Made by a program: the position numbers and the translations under genes. From assembly GCA_902595715.1 (NCBI GenBank), contig CACJRI010000004.1:1-64000 (forward strand): a DNA stretch of 64,000 nt, read 5' to 3'. This stretch comes from an uncultured SAR86 cluster bacterium. GTDB taxonomy: Bacteria > Pseudomonadota > Gammaproteobacteria > Magnimaribacterales > AG-339-G14. The notes beneath the pieces were generated by a model that was not told where the DNA came from, did no database searches, and saw nothing but the letters and a program-made list of their open reading frames with translations. Below are positions 46,783 to 54,797 of the stretch, piece after piece (within the stretch, counting starts at the first letter, position 1; the number at the start of each line of letters is the position of its first letter).

Positions 46783-48225
46783 ATGTCTAAGTATTACATC
46801 TCAATAGATCAGGGCACTACGAGTTCGAGGGCAGTATTATACGACAGCTCCTTTAACCAAATAACTCAAGAACAACAAGAATTTAAACAACACTATCCCG
46901 CAGAAGGATTAGTTGAGCACGACCCTGAAGAGATTTGGACTTCAGTGCTTAATACAGTGAATTCCTTGATGAGCAAGAAAGGCGTCAAAAGCTCAGATGT
47001 TATCTCCATTGGCATAACCAACCAAAGGGAAACGGTAATGCTTTGGGACAAAGATGGCAAAGTTTTGGATAAAGCCATTGTATGGCAAGATCGCAGAACA
47101 ACAGAATTTTGTGAAGAACTCAAATCCAAAGACATTGAGTCAGAAGTAACAAAAAAAACCGGTCTTTTACTCGATCCTTACTTTTCTGCAACCAAAGCTC
47201 GTTGGTTATTAAAACAACATAAAATTGATCCAAAGAAATATTTTTTTGGTACTATTGATACTTTTCTTGTTTGGAAGTTAACAGAAGGAAAAAGCTTCAA
47301 AACAGATGTAACTAACGCATCAAGGACATTATTATTAAATATTGATTCTGTCGAGTGGGATACAAACTTGATAGACATATTTGAGTTAGGTGGCTTAAAT
47401 TTACCCGAAGTAACAAAGAACACTGCAGATTTTGGCTCAACTAAGCTTTTTGGCGGAGAAATAAAAATTTCTGGCATTGCAGGAGACCAACAAGCATCTC
47501 TAATAGGACAAGGTTGTTTTGCTAAAGGACAGTTAAAAAGTACCTACGGCACAGGATGTTTTTTAATGGCAAACACAGGCAAAAAAAGACAGAACTCCTC
47601 AAATAAGCTTCTTTCAACTATAGCCTACCAAGTGGACGATTTATGCTATGCCTTAGAAGGAAGTATTTTTATGGCTGGAGCTAATTTTCAATGGCTTCGA
47701 GACAAAATGAATTTTTTCGAAGACGTCAGCGAATCTGAAGAACTGGCTAAAAGAGCAGATCCCAACACCAAAGTTTTTCTCATTCCTGCTTTTGTGGGTT
47801 TAGGAGCTCCGCATTGGGTTCCTGATGCCAGAGGAGCTATTTTTGGACTTACAAGAGACTCCGGAAGAGAAGAATTGAGTTTAGCTACCCATGAAGCAGT
47901 CGCTTTTCAAACCAAAGAGATCATATCTTCTTTAAAAAACGATGGCGTAAAAGTGGATAGTGTAAGAATTGATGGTGGTTTAACGAGAAATGCTTTTTTT
48001 AATCAGATTTTATCCAGCGTCATTGAATTGGAAGTTTTGTGTTCAAAAACGGTTGAATCTACTGCTTTAGGGGCCGCTTATCTTGCTGGTATTGGAGCTG
48101 GAGAAGTGTCTTTGCAAGATGTTGCCAAGAATTGGTCTCCCAAGGCAGAGTATAATCCGGATTCTGACTATGATTTAGAACGGTACGATACCTGGAAAGA
48201 ATTTTTAAACAGATTAATCAGCTAA
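46783..48225 (+). CDS. glpK: Glycerol kinase
   Basis: GlpK phosphorylates glycerol to glycerol 3-phosphate. The 480-residue FGGY kinase shows SIDQGTTSSRAVLYD, GITNQRETVMLWD, WQDRRT, GIAGDQQASLIGQ, STYGTGCFLM and the C-terminal DGGLTRN and ESTALGAAYLAG ATP-site motifs. ATG 46783 is the natural start; an upstream in-frame start at 46765 would add six residues. No glpF or glpD lies next to it. The 3' end overlaps convergent argF by 12 bases. Confidence 0.95.
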   Translation: MSKYYISIDQGTTSSRAVLYDSSFNQITQEQQEFKQHYPAEGLVEHDPEEIWTSVLNTVNSLMSKKGVKSSDVISIGITNQRETVMLWDKDGKVLDKAIVWQDRRTTEFCEELKSKDIESEVTKKTGLLLDPYFSATKARWLLKQHKIDPKKYFFGTIDTFLVWKLTEGKSFKTDVTNASRTLLLNIDSVEWDTNLIDIFELGGLNLPEVTKNTADFGSTKLFGGEIKISGIAGDQQASLIGQGCFAKGQLKSTYGTGCFLMANTGKKRQNSSNKLLSTIAYQVDDLCYALEGSIFMAGANFQWLRDKMNFFEDVSESEELAKRADPNTKVFLIPAFVGLGAPHWVPDARGAIFGLTRDSGREELSLATHEAVAFQTKEIISSLKNDGVKVDSVRIDGGLTRNAFFNQILSSVIELEVLCSKTVESTALGAAYLAGIGAGEVSLQDVAKNWSPKAEYNPDSDYDLERYDTWKEFLNRLIS

Positions 48226-49110
48226 CAAAAATTCAAGAAGGCTTTGCTGAGCATGCAATCTATTCTCTGCTTGGTCCCAGACCATACTTTGAGCATGTTC
48301 TAGCATTGTAAAGCTTATTTCTTCACCCCTGTGAGCAGGCAAGCAATGTAAAAAGATTGCATTGTCACCAGCAAGACCCATGTCTTCTTCTTCAACAAAG
48401 AAATTTTTAAAGGTTTTTCTTCTCTCTTTTGCAGAGGTTTCATTATTCATGGAAGTCCACACATCAGTCGTGACGATTTGGGCTTTTTCAAGAGCTTCAT
48501 TTTTTGAGGATGCTAACGTTATGAAATCTTTAGCCTTATTTAACAATGGCTGATAAGGCTCACAACCTTTAGGACAAAAAATACTAATTTCAAAATCAAA
48601 AATAGAGGCAGCTTCAATATAAGAATTGCAAACATTATTTCCATCTCCAATCCAGCATACTTTGTTAAGAATTTCTCCTTCATTTTTCTCTTTGAAAGTC
48701 ATCAAGTCAGCAAGAATTTGACAGGGATGAAATAAATCAGTTAAACCGTTAATCACAGGAACAGAGGAGTTTTCTGAAAAAAGCTTCAATTCTTCATGAC
48801 TGTCGTTTCTAATTACCACGGCATCAACCATGGAAGATAATACTTTAGAAGTATCTGCAATTGGCTCACCTCTGGACATTTGTAACTCAGATGAACTTAG
48901 GAAAATTGTGTTACCCCCCAATTTATTCATAGCTACTTCGAAGGAAACCCTCGTTCTAGTTGAGGGTTTTTGAAAAATTAAACCGAGAGTTTTTTTATCA
49001 AAAACATTTGATGTTTCTGATTTTGATTTTATTTCTATAGCTCTATCAATGATATGGCTGAGGTCTTGTCTCGAAAAATTTTCAAAATTTAAGAAATGCT
49101 TTGGTCTCAT
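48214..49110 (-). CDS. argF: Ornithine carbamoyltransferase
   Basis: This enzyme joins carbamoyl phosphate and ornithine to citrulline in arginine synthesis. The 298-residue protein has the carbamoyl-phosphate motif FQKPSTRTRVSFE, the DLFHPCQ segment and the ornithine-site HCLPAHRGEEI, which separates it from aspartate carbamoyltransferase. It stands alone and is divergent from serA across 71 bases; no ARG-box-like palindrome was evident. Confidence 0.95.
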   Translation of the reverse strand: MRPKHFLNFENFSRQDLSHIIDRAIEIKSKSETSNVFDKKTLGLIFQKPSTRTRVSFEVAMNKLGGNTIFLSSSELQMSRGEPIADTSKVLSSMVDAVVIRNDSHEELKLFSENSSVPVINGLTDLFHPCQILADLMTFKEKNEGEILNKVCWIGDGNNVCNSYIEAASIFDFEISIFCPKGCEPYQPLLNKAKDFITLASSKNEALEKAQIVTTDVWTSMNNETSAKERRKTFKNFFVEEEDMGLAGDNAIFLHCLPAHRGEEISFTMLEHAQSMVWDQAENRLHAQQSLLEFLLAD

Positions 49111-49119
49111 TTAATTTAA

Positions 49120-49125
49120 GTTATA
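49120..49125 (-). promoter_or_regulatory. -10-like hexamer of argF
   Basis: On the minus strand TATAAC ends nine bases before the argF ATG, giving at most a 2-3 base leader. It is the only -10-like element on that strand in the 71-base argF-serA gap. Confidence 0.35.
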
Positions 49126-49181
49126 GAATTGCAGATTCAAAAACTAATACTAATAGACTTCATTAAATAAATAAAATTCAT

Positions 49182-50363
49182 ATGACGCAAAAAATTAAAA
49201 CCTTCAATGCTATTGCTGAGAAGGGTCTAAACATCCTTCAGGAAAAAAATTTTGAGGTATCTGATGGTCTTTCTGATCCTGACGCAATTATTTTGAGAAG
49301 CCACAAACTCAAAAAAGAAGACTTTGGAAACAATCTAAAAGCCATAGCCAGAGCTGGGGCAGGGGTAAATAACATCCCTGTCGAAGAATGTTCTGAGCTT
49401 GGAATTCCTGTATTTAATACTCCAGGAGCGAATGCTAATGCAGTTAAAGAAATAGTTTTAGCAGCACTTTTAATGTCTTCCAGAGGTCTTTTTCAAGGAG
49501 CTAATTTTGTAAATTCAATAGAAGAGTCAAATCAAGAAGAATTAAAACCTTTAATTGAGTCTGGAAAAAAAAGTTTCAAGGGCAGAGAATTAACTGGCGG
49601 GACTTTAGGCGTTGTTGGTATGGGGGCTATAGGCTCTAAAGTTGCTGATATGGGAGTAATGTTAGGTATGAATGTTATTGGCTATGATCCAGCTATAACT
49701 GTTGAAGCTGCTTGGAAATTGCCTAATAAAGTTGAACGAAAAGAGAGTATTGAAGATGTTTTCAAAGAATCTGACTACATCTCTCTCCATGTGCCAGCAA
49801 ATGATAAAACTAAGGGTCTTATAAATTCTGATTTACTAAAAAATGCCAAAAAGGACTTAAGACTTATAAATTTTGCGAGAGATGAAATAGTTGTCTCAAA
49901 AGACATCATTGATAGCTTAGACAAAAACATCCTTAGCAAATACATCACAGATTTTGCTGATTTAGACTTAATCTCTAGAGCCAAAATAGCTAACGATGTC
50001 ATTATTTTGCCTCACATTGGAGCAAGCACAAGCCAAGCAGAAGAAAATTGTTCTGTCATGGCCGCTGAACAGCTCGATGATTTTTTAAATAATGGAAACA
50101 TTAAAAATTCAGTGAATTTTCCTGAGTTAATTGAACCCAGACCTTCAGAATTTAGGATTACTCTTTCAAATAAGAACCATCCAGGAATGATAGGTAAAAT
50201 TACTACTGTACTTGCCGATAATAAATTGAACATCATAGATATGGTAAATAAAAGTAGAGGCGATATTGCCTACAATGTAATTGATCTGGAAACCAAACCG
50301 CCGGAAAAGGTTCTGGATGAGTTGTCTGCTTTAGATGATGTTATTTCTGTAAGGGAGGTATAA
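49182..50363 (+). CDS. serA: D-3-phosphoglycerate dehydrogenase with ACT domain
   Basis: SerA catalyses the first step of serine synthesis. The 393-residue 2-hydroxyacid dehydrogenase has IARAGAGVNNIPVEEC, the NAD site TLGVVGMGAIGSKVAD, INFARDEIV with Arg and LPHIGASTSQAEENC with the catalytic His. The C-terminal ACT domain (NKNHPGMIGKITTVLADN) suggests serine feedback. It lies two bases before the SDR gene. Confidence 0.94.
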   Translation: MTQKIKTFNAIAEKGLNILQEKNFEVSDGLSDPDAIILRSHKLKKEDFGNNLKAIARAGAGVNNIPVEECSELGIPVFNTPGANANAVKEIVLAALLMSSRGLFQGANFVNSIEESNQEELKPLIESGKKSFKGRELTGGTLGVVGMGAIGSKVADMGVMLGMNVIGYDPAITVEAAWKLPNKVERKESIEDVFKESDYISLHVPANDKTKGLINSDLLKNAKKDLRLINFARDEIVVSKDIIDSLDKNILSKYITDFADLDLISRAKIANDVIILPHIGASTSQAEENCSVMAAEQLDDFLNNGNIKNSVNFPELIEPRPSEFRITLSNKNHPGMIGKITTVLADNKLNIIDMVNKSRGDIAYNVIDLETKPPEKVLDELSALDDVISVREV

Positions 50364-50365
50364 AA

Positions 50366-51127
50366 ATGACTAAACCAGTTGCAATTGTTACAGGTGGAAG
50401 TAGAGGTGTTGGCGCCGAGGTTTCAAAACTCCTTGCAAGCAAGGGTTGGAACATAGCAATAACTTGTTCAAGTTCAATAGAAGCAGCAAATGAGGTAAGT
50501 AAGGAGTGTGAAACATTAGGAGCAGAGACCATTGTTTTAAAAGCAGATGTTTCACAGCCCGAATCTTGCGCCCAAACAGTGAACGAAACTTTAAAAAAAT
50601 GGGGAAAACTGGATGCTTTGATTAATAATGCCGGCACCACTAAATTCAATGCACATGATAATTTAGACGGTCTCTCCAAAGATGATTTTCTTGGATTGTA
50701 TGCAACAAATACCGTGGGTCCCTATATGATGATTAAAGAAGCAAGAGAAAGCCTCCTTAAGTCAGATAATCCATCAGTTGTGAATGTTGCCTCCATAGCT
50801 GGAGTTTTAGGAATAGGTAGTTCCGTAGCATATGCTGCATCTAAAGGAGCTTTAATAAATATGACCAAGTCTCTTGCCAGAGCTTTGGGACCAATTAGAA
50901 TTAACGCAATCTGTCCTGGATTTATTCAAGGAGATTGGCTGAAAAACGGCTTGGGTGAGGAAACTTATGAGTTTGTAAAAAAATCTACTGAAGACAGTGT
51001 TCCATTAAACCTAACTTGTACTGCAGAGCAGGTTGCAGAAACAATCTGTTATTTCATAGAATCAGGATCAACAATAACAGGAGAAACTTTATTGCTTGAT
51101 GGTGGAATGCATTTAGGCAATTATTAA
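50366..51127 (+). CDS. SDR-family oxidoreductase
   Basis: The 253-residue classical short-chain dehydrogenase has TGGSRGVGAEVSKLL for NAD(P) binding, NNAGTTKFN, the catalytic SYK set (VASIAGVLGIGSSVAYAASK) and the C-terminal GETLLLDGGMHL. It resembles 3-oxoacyl-ACP reductase (FabG)-like enzymes, but the substrate is unknown. A GGGAGGT ribosome site overlaps the end of serA, so both genes are coupled. Confidence 0.9.
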   Translation: MTKPVAIVTGGSRGVGAEVSKLLASKGWNIAITCSSSIEAANEVSKECETLGAETIVLKADVSQPESCAQTVNETLKKWGKLDALINNAGTTKFNAHDNLDGLSKDDFLGLYATNTVGPYMMIKEARESLLKSDNPSVVNVASIAGVLGIGSSVAYAASKGALINMTKSLARALGPIRINAICPGFIQGDWLKNGLGEETYEFVKKSTEDSVPLNLTCTAEQVAETICYFIESGSTITGETLLLDGGMHLGNY

Positions 51128-51130
51128 GCC

Positions 51131-52222
51131 CTAAAAATATTTTTCCACATATTCCTTTGTAAAACCTACAATCTCGTCTTCTCGGCCCTCTTTAACCTTC
51201 AAAACCCATTCAGGATCAGATAAGAGAGCTCTACCTACAGCAACCATATCGAATTCTTCTCTTTCGAACATCTCTACTAGAGTTTTAATGGATGAAGTAT
51301 TCGCTTTATCATTGCCGATATACAGACCTATAAAATCTGAATCAAGCCCCACACTTCCCACCGTAATAGTGGGCTTGTTGGTTATTTTTCTAGTCCAGCC
51401 AGCAAGATTCAAATCAGACCCTTCAAATTCTGGCTCCCAGTATCTTCTTGTACTAGCATGAAAGACATCAACTCCAGAATCAGATATAGGCCCTAAAAAA
51501 GTTTCAAGGTCTTCAGGAGTTGGAGCAAGTCTTGCATCGTAATCTTGTTGTTTCCACTGAGAAAATCTCAGCATTATCGGAAAATCATTTCCAATAAGTT
51601 TTCTAGCACGTGAAACTATCTCACAGACAAACTTTGTTCTTAAGTCTTCTTCTTTGCCGTATTTATCTTTTCTTACATTAGTATCTCTCCAGAAAAATTG
51701 ATCGATCATATATCCATGAGCTCCGTGAAGCTCTACACCATCAAAACCCAACATTTTTATAGTTTCAATATCTTTTACATAGTTCTGAATGAGGTCTTCA
51801 ACATCGTTATCTGTCATTTCATAAGCTACTTTTTTATCTTTTCTGACTAAACCTGAGGGCGTATAACCAGGTACCTCAGGATTTGGAGGTTGACCGGGTT
51901 TTCTTATTCCTCCCACATGCCATAGTTGACAAAATATCGTGGAACCTTCTTTTTGAACTGCAGAAATTAAATTCTTCCAGCCTTCATGAGAATCTTGTCG
52001 TAAATTAGGAACATTAGGATAGCCACTCGATGCAGGATGACTTACCTCAACGCCTTCAGTAATGATCATCCCAACCTCTGCAGCTGCTCTGCGTTTGTAA
52101 TATTCTAAATTCTGATCTGTTGGAATACCATTTGGAGACATGCTCCTAGTCATAGGCGCCATTGCTATTCTATTGGGTACAACTAAGTTATTGATTTTTA
52201 TTGGTTTAAATAAAGTTTCCAT
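51131..52222 (-). CDS. NADH:flavin oxidoreductase, old yellow enzyme family (NemA-like)
   Basis: The 363-residue FMN-dependent TIM-barrel ene-reductase has NRIAMAPMTRSMSPNGIPT, IITEGVEVSHPAS, CQLWHVGG and the proton-relay segment ELHGAHGYMIDQFFWRDTN with the His-x-x-His-like flavin site, plus VAVGRALLSDPEW. It would reduce activated C=C bonds of enones or nitro compounds. An AGAGG ribosome site precedes the ATG. A 14-bp palindrome lies 27-40 bases upstream. A second enone-reductase-type gene (MDR) is at 2-3 kb. Confidence 0.92.
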   Translation of the reverse strand: METLFKPIKINNLVVPNRIAMAPMTRSMSPNGIPTDQNLEYYKRRAAAEVGMIITEGVEVSHPASSGYPNVPNLRQDSHEGWKNLISAVQKEGSTIFCQLWHVGGIRKPGQPPNPEVPGYTPSGLVRKDKKVAYEMTDNDVEDLIQNYVKDIETIKMLGFDGVELHGAHGYMIDQFFWRDTNVRKDKYGKEEDLRTKFVCEIVSRARKLIGNDFPIMLRFSQWKQQDYDARLAPTPEDLETFLGPISDSGVDVFHASTRRYWEPEFEGSDLNLAGWTRKITNKPTITVGSVGLDSDFIGLYIGNDKANTSSIKTLVEMFEREEFDMVAVGRALLSDPEWVLKVKEGREDEIVGFTKEYVEKYF

Positions 52223-52248
52223 TTTTACCTCTATTTTTATTCAAAATT

Positions 52249-52262
52249 AATAAGATCTTATT
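52249..52262. promoter_or_regulatory. 14-bp perfect palindrome upstream of the OYE gene
   Basis: AATAAGATCTTATT is fully self-complementary and lies 27-40 bases upstream of the minus-strand OYE start, where a repressor operator would sit. No TetR- or MarR-type regulator gene is in the window. Confidence 0.35.
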
Positions 52263-52484
52263 GGAATAAGAATTTTTTTTATAGTAACTTTTATATGAGT
52301 TACACACAAAAGTTTATTTATTTTTTTTAAATTCAAGTTAGGTCTGTCTTTTACTGCTTTATCATGGTGCAATCTTAATAACTTCATAAGCTATTGATTT
52401 TATTGAATATTTTTTAAGTGGTTAAAAATTAACCAATTTAACTAAAACACTTCTGTTTAAAGGATCTAATCAATCTTCCTTATT

Positions 52485-52519
52485 TTATCCAAAGAGTTAT
52501 CCACAATTTCTGTGGATAA
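52485..52519. promoter_or_regulatory. Cluster of three DnaA boxes, two forming a perfect inverted pair
   Basis: TTATCCAAA (52485-52493, one mismatch), TTATCCACA (52497-52505, perfect) and TGTGGATAA (52511-52519, the perfect box on the other strand) lie within 35 bases. The perfect pair is an inverted repeat with a five-base centre, so it could also fold as a hairpin. It ends 31 bases before the ung start. Confidence 0.7.
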
Positions 52520-52534
52520 AAAAAAATAAAAATT

Positions 52535-52543
52535 TGTTAATAT
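52535..52543 (+). promoter_or_regulatory. Extended -10 of ung, possible leaderless start
   Basis: TGTTAATAT fits the TGN-TAnnnT extended -10 pattern and ends seven bases before the GTG at 52551. There is no ribosome-binding site between. Confidence 0.45.
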
Positions 52544-52550
52544 TTCTCTC

Positions 52551-53219
52551 GTGGAGGGCTCATTAGAATCTTGGAAAGAAGTTGCTGTTGAATATGGTTT
52601 AAAAGATATTTTAAAACCTATAAGAAAAAAAATATCTGAAGCTTCTTCAAAGAAAAAGAAAATTTACCCAAGCGGCAAAGATATTTTTAGGGCATTCGAA
52701 CTAACACCTTTTAAAAAAGTAAATATTATAATTCTCGGGCAAGATCCCTATCATGGCCCAAATCAGGCAAATGGCTTAGCTTTTTCAGTTAATTCCGAGG
52801 TTAGGTTTCCTCCATCTTTATTGAATATTTTTAAAGAATATTCCACAGATTTAAATTTACCTATTCCCTCAGATGGAAATTTATCGGCTTGGGCAGAACG
52901 AGGGGTTCTGCTACTAAATTCTATCTTAACTGTAGAATCCGGATCTCCAGGATCGCATAAGAATTTTGGATGGGAAGAATTTACCAATCAGATTATCAAA
53001 GCTTTAAGTGATAAAAAATCAAATCTAGTTTTCATCTTGTGGGGGGCATATGCTCAATCAAAGAAAATTCTTATTGATCCTTCAAAGCATTTAATCATTG
53101 AATCTCCTCACCCATCACCATTATCGGCTCACAGAGGATTTTTTGGATCAAAACCTTTTTCTAAGACTAATGACTATCTTAGGAAATACAAAAATGAAGA
53201 GATCGACTGGAGAATATAA
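52551..53219 (+). CDS. ung: Uracil-DNA glycosylase, family 1
   Basis: Ung excises uracil from DNA. The 222-residue protein has the water-activating motif GQDPYHGPNQANGLAFSV and the minor-groove loop HPSPLSAHRGF, both diagnostic of family 1. The GTG start follows an extended -10 closely; no alternative start lies before the conserved region. It follows the DnaA-box cluster and is convergent with ygfZ. Confidence 0.95.
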   Translation: MEGSLESWKEVAVEYGLKDILKPIRKKISEASSKKKKIYPSGKDIFRAFELTPFKKVNIIILGQDPYHGPNQANGLAFSVNSEVRFPPSLLNIFKEYSTDLNLPIPSDGNLSAWAERGVLLLNSILTVESGSPGSHKNFGWEEFTNQIIKALSDKKSNLVFILWGAYAQSKKILIDPSKHLIIESPHPSPLSAHRGFFGSKPFSKTNDYLRKYKNEEIDWRI

Positions 53220-53222
53220 AGA

Positions 53223-53894
53223 TTACAGAATGTTTAAAATTTGTCCGCCTAGATAAACAGACTCAGTTTGATCATCTTTGTTTTTAAAAAAAATAAAGCC
53301 GTATTTACCTTCTTTAGATAAGATTTCTCCAACTTTCTTTCCTTCTTTGTTATAAATCGAAGATTCCTTGATCTCATCTTTTAAATTATCTGCAATTTTG
53401 AGAGCAAATTTCAATTTCCCTCTATATTCCATTCTTGCAATTACCTCTTGACCATTAAAGCAGCCTTTTGAAAAATCAATCAGTTCGTTATTTTGATAAT
53501 TAAGTTCGTGGGGAGTAAATTTTGAGGAAGTCTGTTTGTTAACTTCCACTATTCCTTTATTAATTAGAAATTTCATCCATTCTGCTGAATCTAGATCTTT
53601 TTTAAAGTCATCTTGTGCATCATTTTTTAATTCCGCATCGAAGAAAGGGATATATTTGTTCATATGTTCTTCAAAAGACGCGATTAACTCTTCAAGGATG
53701 GCTATCTTAAATCCATTTTCTATCTTTTTAATCCAAAAAGTTGCCATGACTCTGCCTTTGTTGTTGCAAATGCAGGCAGGTTTAAAATCTTCATTAAAAA
53801 TCTTTTCTATATCTATTGTAATTTGTCCTTGTAGGAATTCTGAAGCTTGAGATCCTTGAACAATGAGAGAAGTATGTTTTTCTGAAAAATTCAT
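53223..53894 (-). CDS. ygfZ: tRNA-modifying protein YgfZ (folate-binding)
   Basis: YgfZ is a folate-dependent protein that supports iron-sulfur enzymes such as MiaB. The family signature KGCFNGQEVIARMEYRGKLK (residues ~140-160) with its conserved cysteine is intact. At 223 residues it is shorter than the ~320-residue E. coli protein, as in other compact genomes. It is divergent from sdhE, the gene usually next to it. Confidence 0.9.
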   Translation of the reverse strand: MNFSEKHTSLIVQGSQASEFLQGQITIDIEKIFNEDFKPACICNNKGRVMATFWIKKIENGFKIAILEELIASFEEHMNKYIPFFDAELKNDAQDDFKKDLDSAEWMKFLINKGIVEVNKQTSSKFTPHELNYQNNELIDFSKGCFNGQEVIARMEYRGKLKFALKIADNLKDEIKESSIYNKEGKKVGEILSKEGKYGFIFFKNKDDQTESVYLGGQILNIL

Positions 53895-53913
53895 TCTTTT
53901 TTGTAATTTCTAG

Positions 53914-53923
53914 ATTATATAAT
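53914..53923. promoter_or_regulatory. Symmetric -10 shared by ygfZ and sdhE
   Basis: ATTATATAAT is a perfect palindrome and so contains TATAAT on both strands. On the plus strand it ends seven bases before the sdhE GTG; on the minus strand the -10 stands 19 bases before the ygfZ ATG. This would be a compact bidirectional promoter. Confidence 0.5.
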
Positions 53924-53930
53924 TCTTTCT

Positions 53931-54179
53931 GTGAGTGACCTATTAAATAAAGCTAAATTTAAGGCAAGAAGAGGCTTAAATGAACTAGATAAAATCTTTG
54001 TACCCTTTGTAGAAAAAAGGTTCTTATCCTTAAGTAATGCTCAGATTGATCAACTATTTGAACTATTTGAAATTGATGATGTTTCCCTAGCAGATATGAT
54101 TATTTACAAAAAAATGGATTATCCAATTGAACTCAAAGAAATATTTGAAGAAATATTTGAATTTTATAGTGAAATTTAG
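53931..54179 (+). CDS. sdhE: Succinate dehydrogenase assembly factor SdhE
   Basis: SdhE helps attach FAD to SdhA. The 82-residue helical protein carries the RRGLNELD form of the RGxxE motif and the C-terminal DMIIYKKMDYP region. The GTG start lies directly behind TATAAT with no ribosome site. A sigma-E-type promoter for rpoE begins two bases after the stop. Confidence 0.92.
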   Translation: MSDLLNKAKFKARRGLNELDKIFVPFVEKRFLSLSNAQIDQLFELFEIDDVSLADMIIYKKMDYPIELKEIFEEIFEFYSEI

Positions 54180-54181
54180 CT

Positions 54182-54209
54182 GAACTTGTGGACAATACGC
54201 ATGTCTATA
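54182..54209 (+). promoter_or_regulatory. Sigma-E-type promoter of rpoE
   Basis: GAACTT (54182-54187), a 16-base spacer and TCTATA from 54204 match the E. coli sigma-E pattern (GGAACTT-N16-TCNNA). It lies 12 bases before the rpoE ATG, so the sigma factor probably drives its own operon. Confidence 0.6.
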
Positions 54210-54220
54210 AGGATTAGGAC

Positions 54221-54796
54221 ATGGAAAACGATATAAACATTATTAATCTTGTTAAAAAAGGGGATGTGAGAGCCTTCGATATCCTCGTGGTTAAATACCA
54301 AGATAGACTTGTTTATTCTGTTTTTAAGTTTTGCAAGGACTTTGAATTATCTCAAGATATTGCTCAAGAAGCTTTTGTCAAAGCTTTCAGAAATATTGAT
54401 AAATTTAGAGGGGAAAGTTCGTTCTATACTTGGATTTACAGAATTGCTATCAATACAGCAAAAAACTACTTTTCGAATAAATCCAGAGGAGCTGAAACTT
54501 ACAATGAAGACGTTCTTGATGGCGCTTTATCTGATTTGTCTTTAAATTCGGATAATCCTGAAACACTTTTAGCAGCGGAAGAAATGAAAGATGCTGTAAA
54601 TCAGGCTTTTCAGAATTTACCAGACGAAATAAGATCAACTTTATCTCTCAGAGAGTATGATGGGTTGAGTTATGAAGAAATAGCTAAAGTCCAAAACTGT
54701 CCAATTGGTACGGTGAGATCAAGAATTTTTAAAGGAAGAGAGCTTATTAACGAAACTTTTTCTAAATTAGGACTGTCTAAAACCTGGAGCAATTAG
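54221..54796 (+). CDS. rpoE: Extracytoplasmic-function sigma factor RpoE (sigma-E)
   Basis: RpoE directs the envelope-stress response. The 191-residue protein has region 2 (VKYQDRLVYSVFKFCKDFELSQD and YTWIYRIAINTAKNY) and region 4 (LPDEIRSTLSLREYDGLSYEEIA with the helix-turn-helix QNCPIGTVRSRI). Operon order rpoE-rseA-mucD is the classic envelope-stress set. A sigma-E-type promoter stands upstream. Confidence 0.95.
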   Translation: MENDINIINLVKKGDVRAFDILVVKYQDRLVYSVFKFCKDFELSQDIAQEAFVKAFRNIDKFRGESSFYTWIYRIAINTAKNYFSNKSRGAETYNEDVLDGALSDLSLNSDNPETLLAAEEMKDAVNQAFQNLPDEIRSTLSLREYDGLSYEEIAKVQNCPIGTVRSRIFKGRELINETFSKLGLSKTWSN

Positions 54797-54797
54797 C

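Larger units (their letters stand above)
52223..52550. other. 328-base intergenic region, largest gap in the window
   Basis: This AT-rich stretch between the divergent OYE and ung genes has no plausible gene. It holds a 14-bp palindrome near the OYE start, a degenerate DnaA box (TTACACACA at 52300), a cluster of three good DnaA boxes at 52485-52519, and an extended -10 for ung. The middle (about 52310-52480) is strongly A/T-rich. It could be a regulatory region or a replication-related locus. Confidence 0.7.

Noticed and set aside
48199..48234. GAATTTTT/AAAAATTC inverted repeat at the glpK-argF junction
   Set aside because: The stem is A/T-only with a 20-base loop, so it is probably chance in AT-rich DNA.
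51135..51146. AAAAATATTTTT palindrome between the SDR and OYE genes as terminator
   Set aside because: It is pure A/T with no loop and would not form a stable hairpin.
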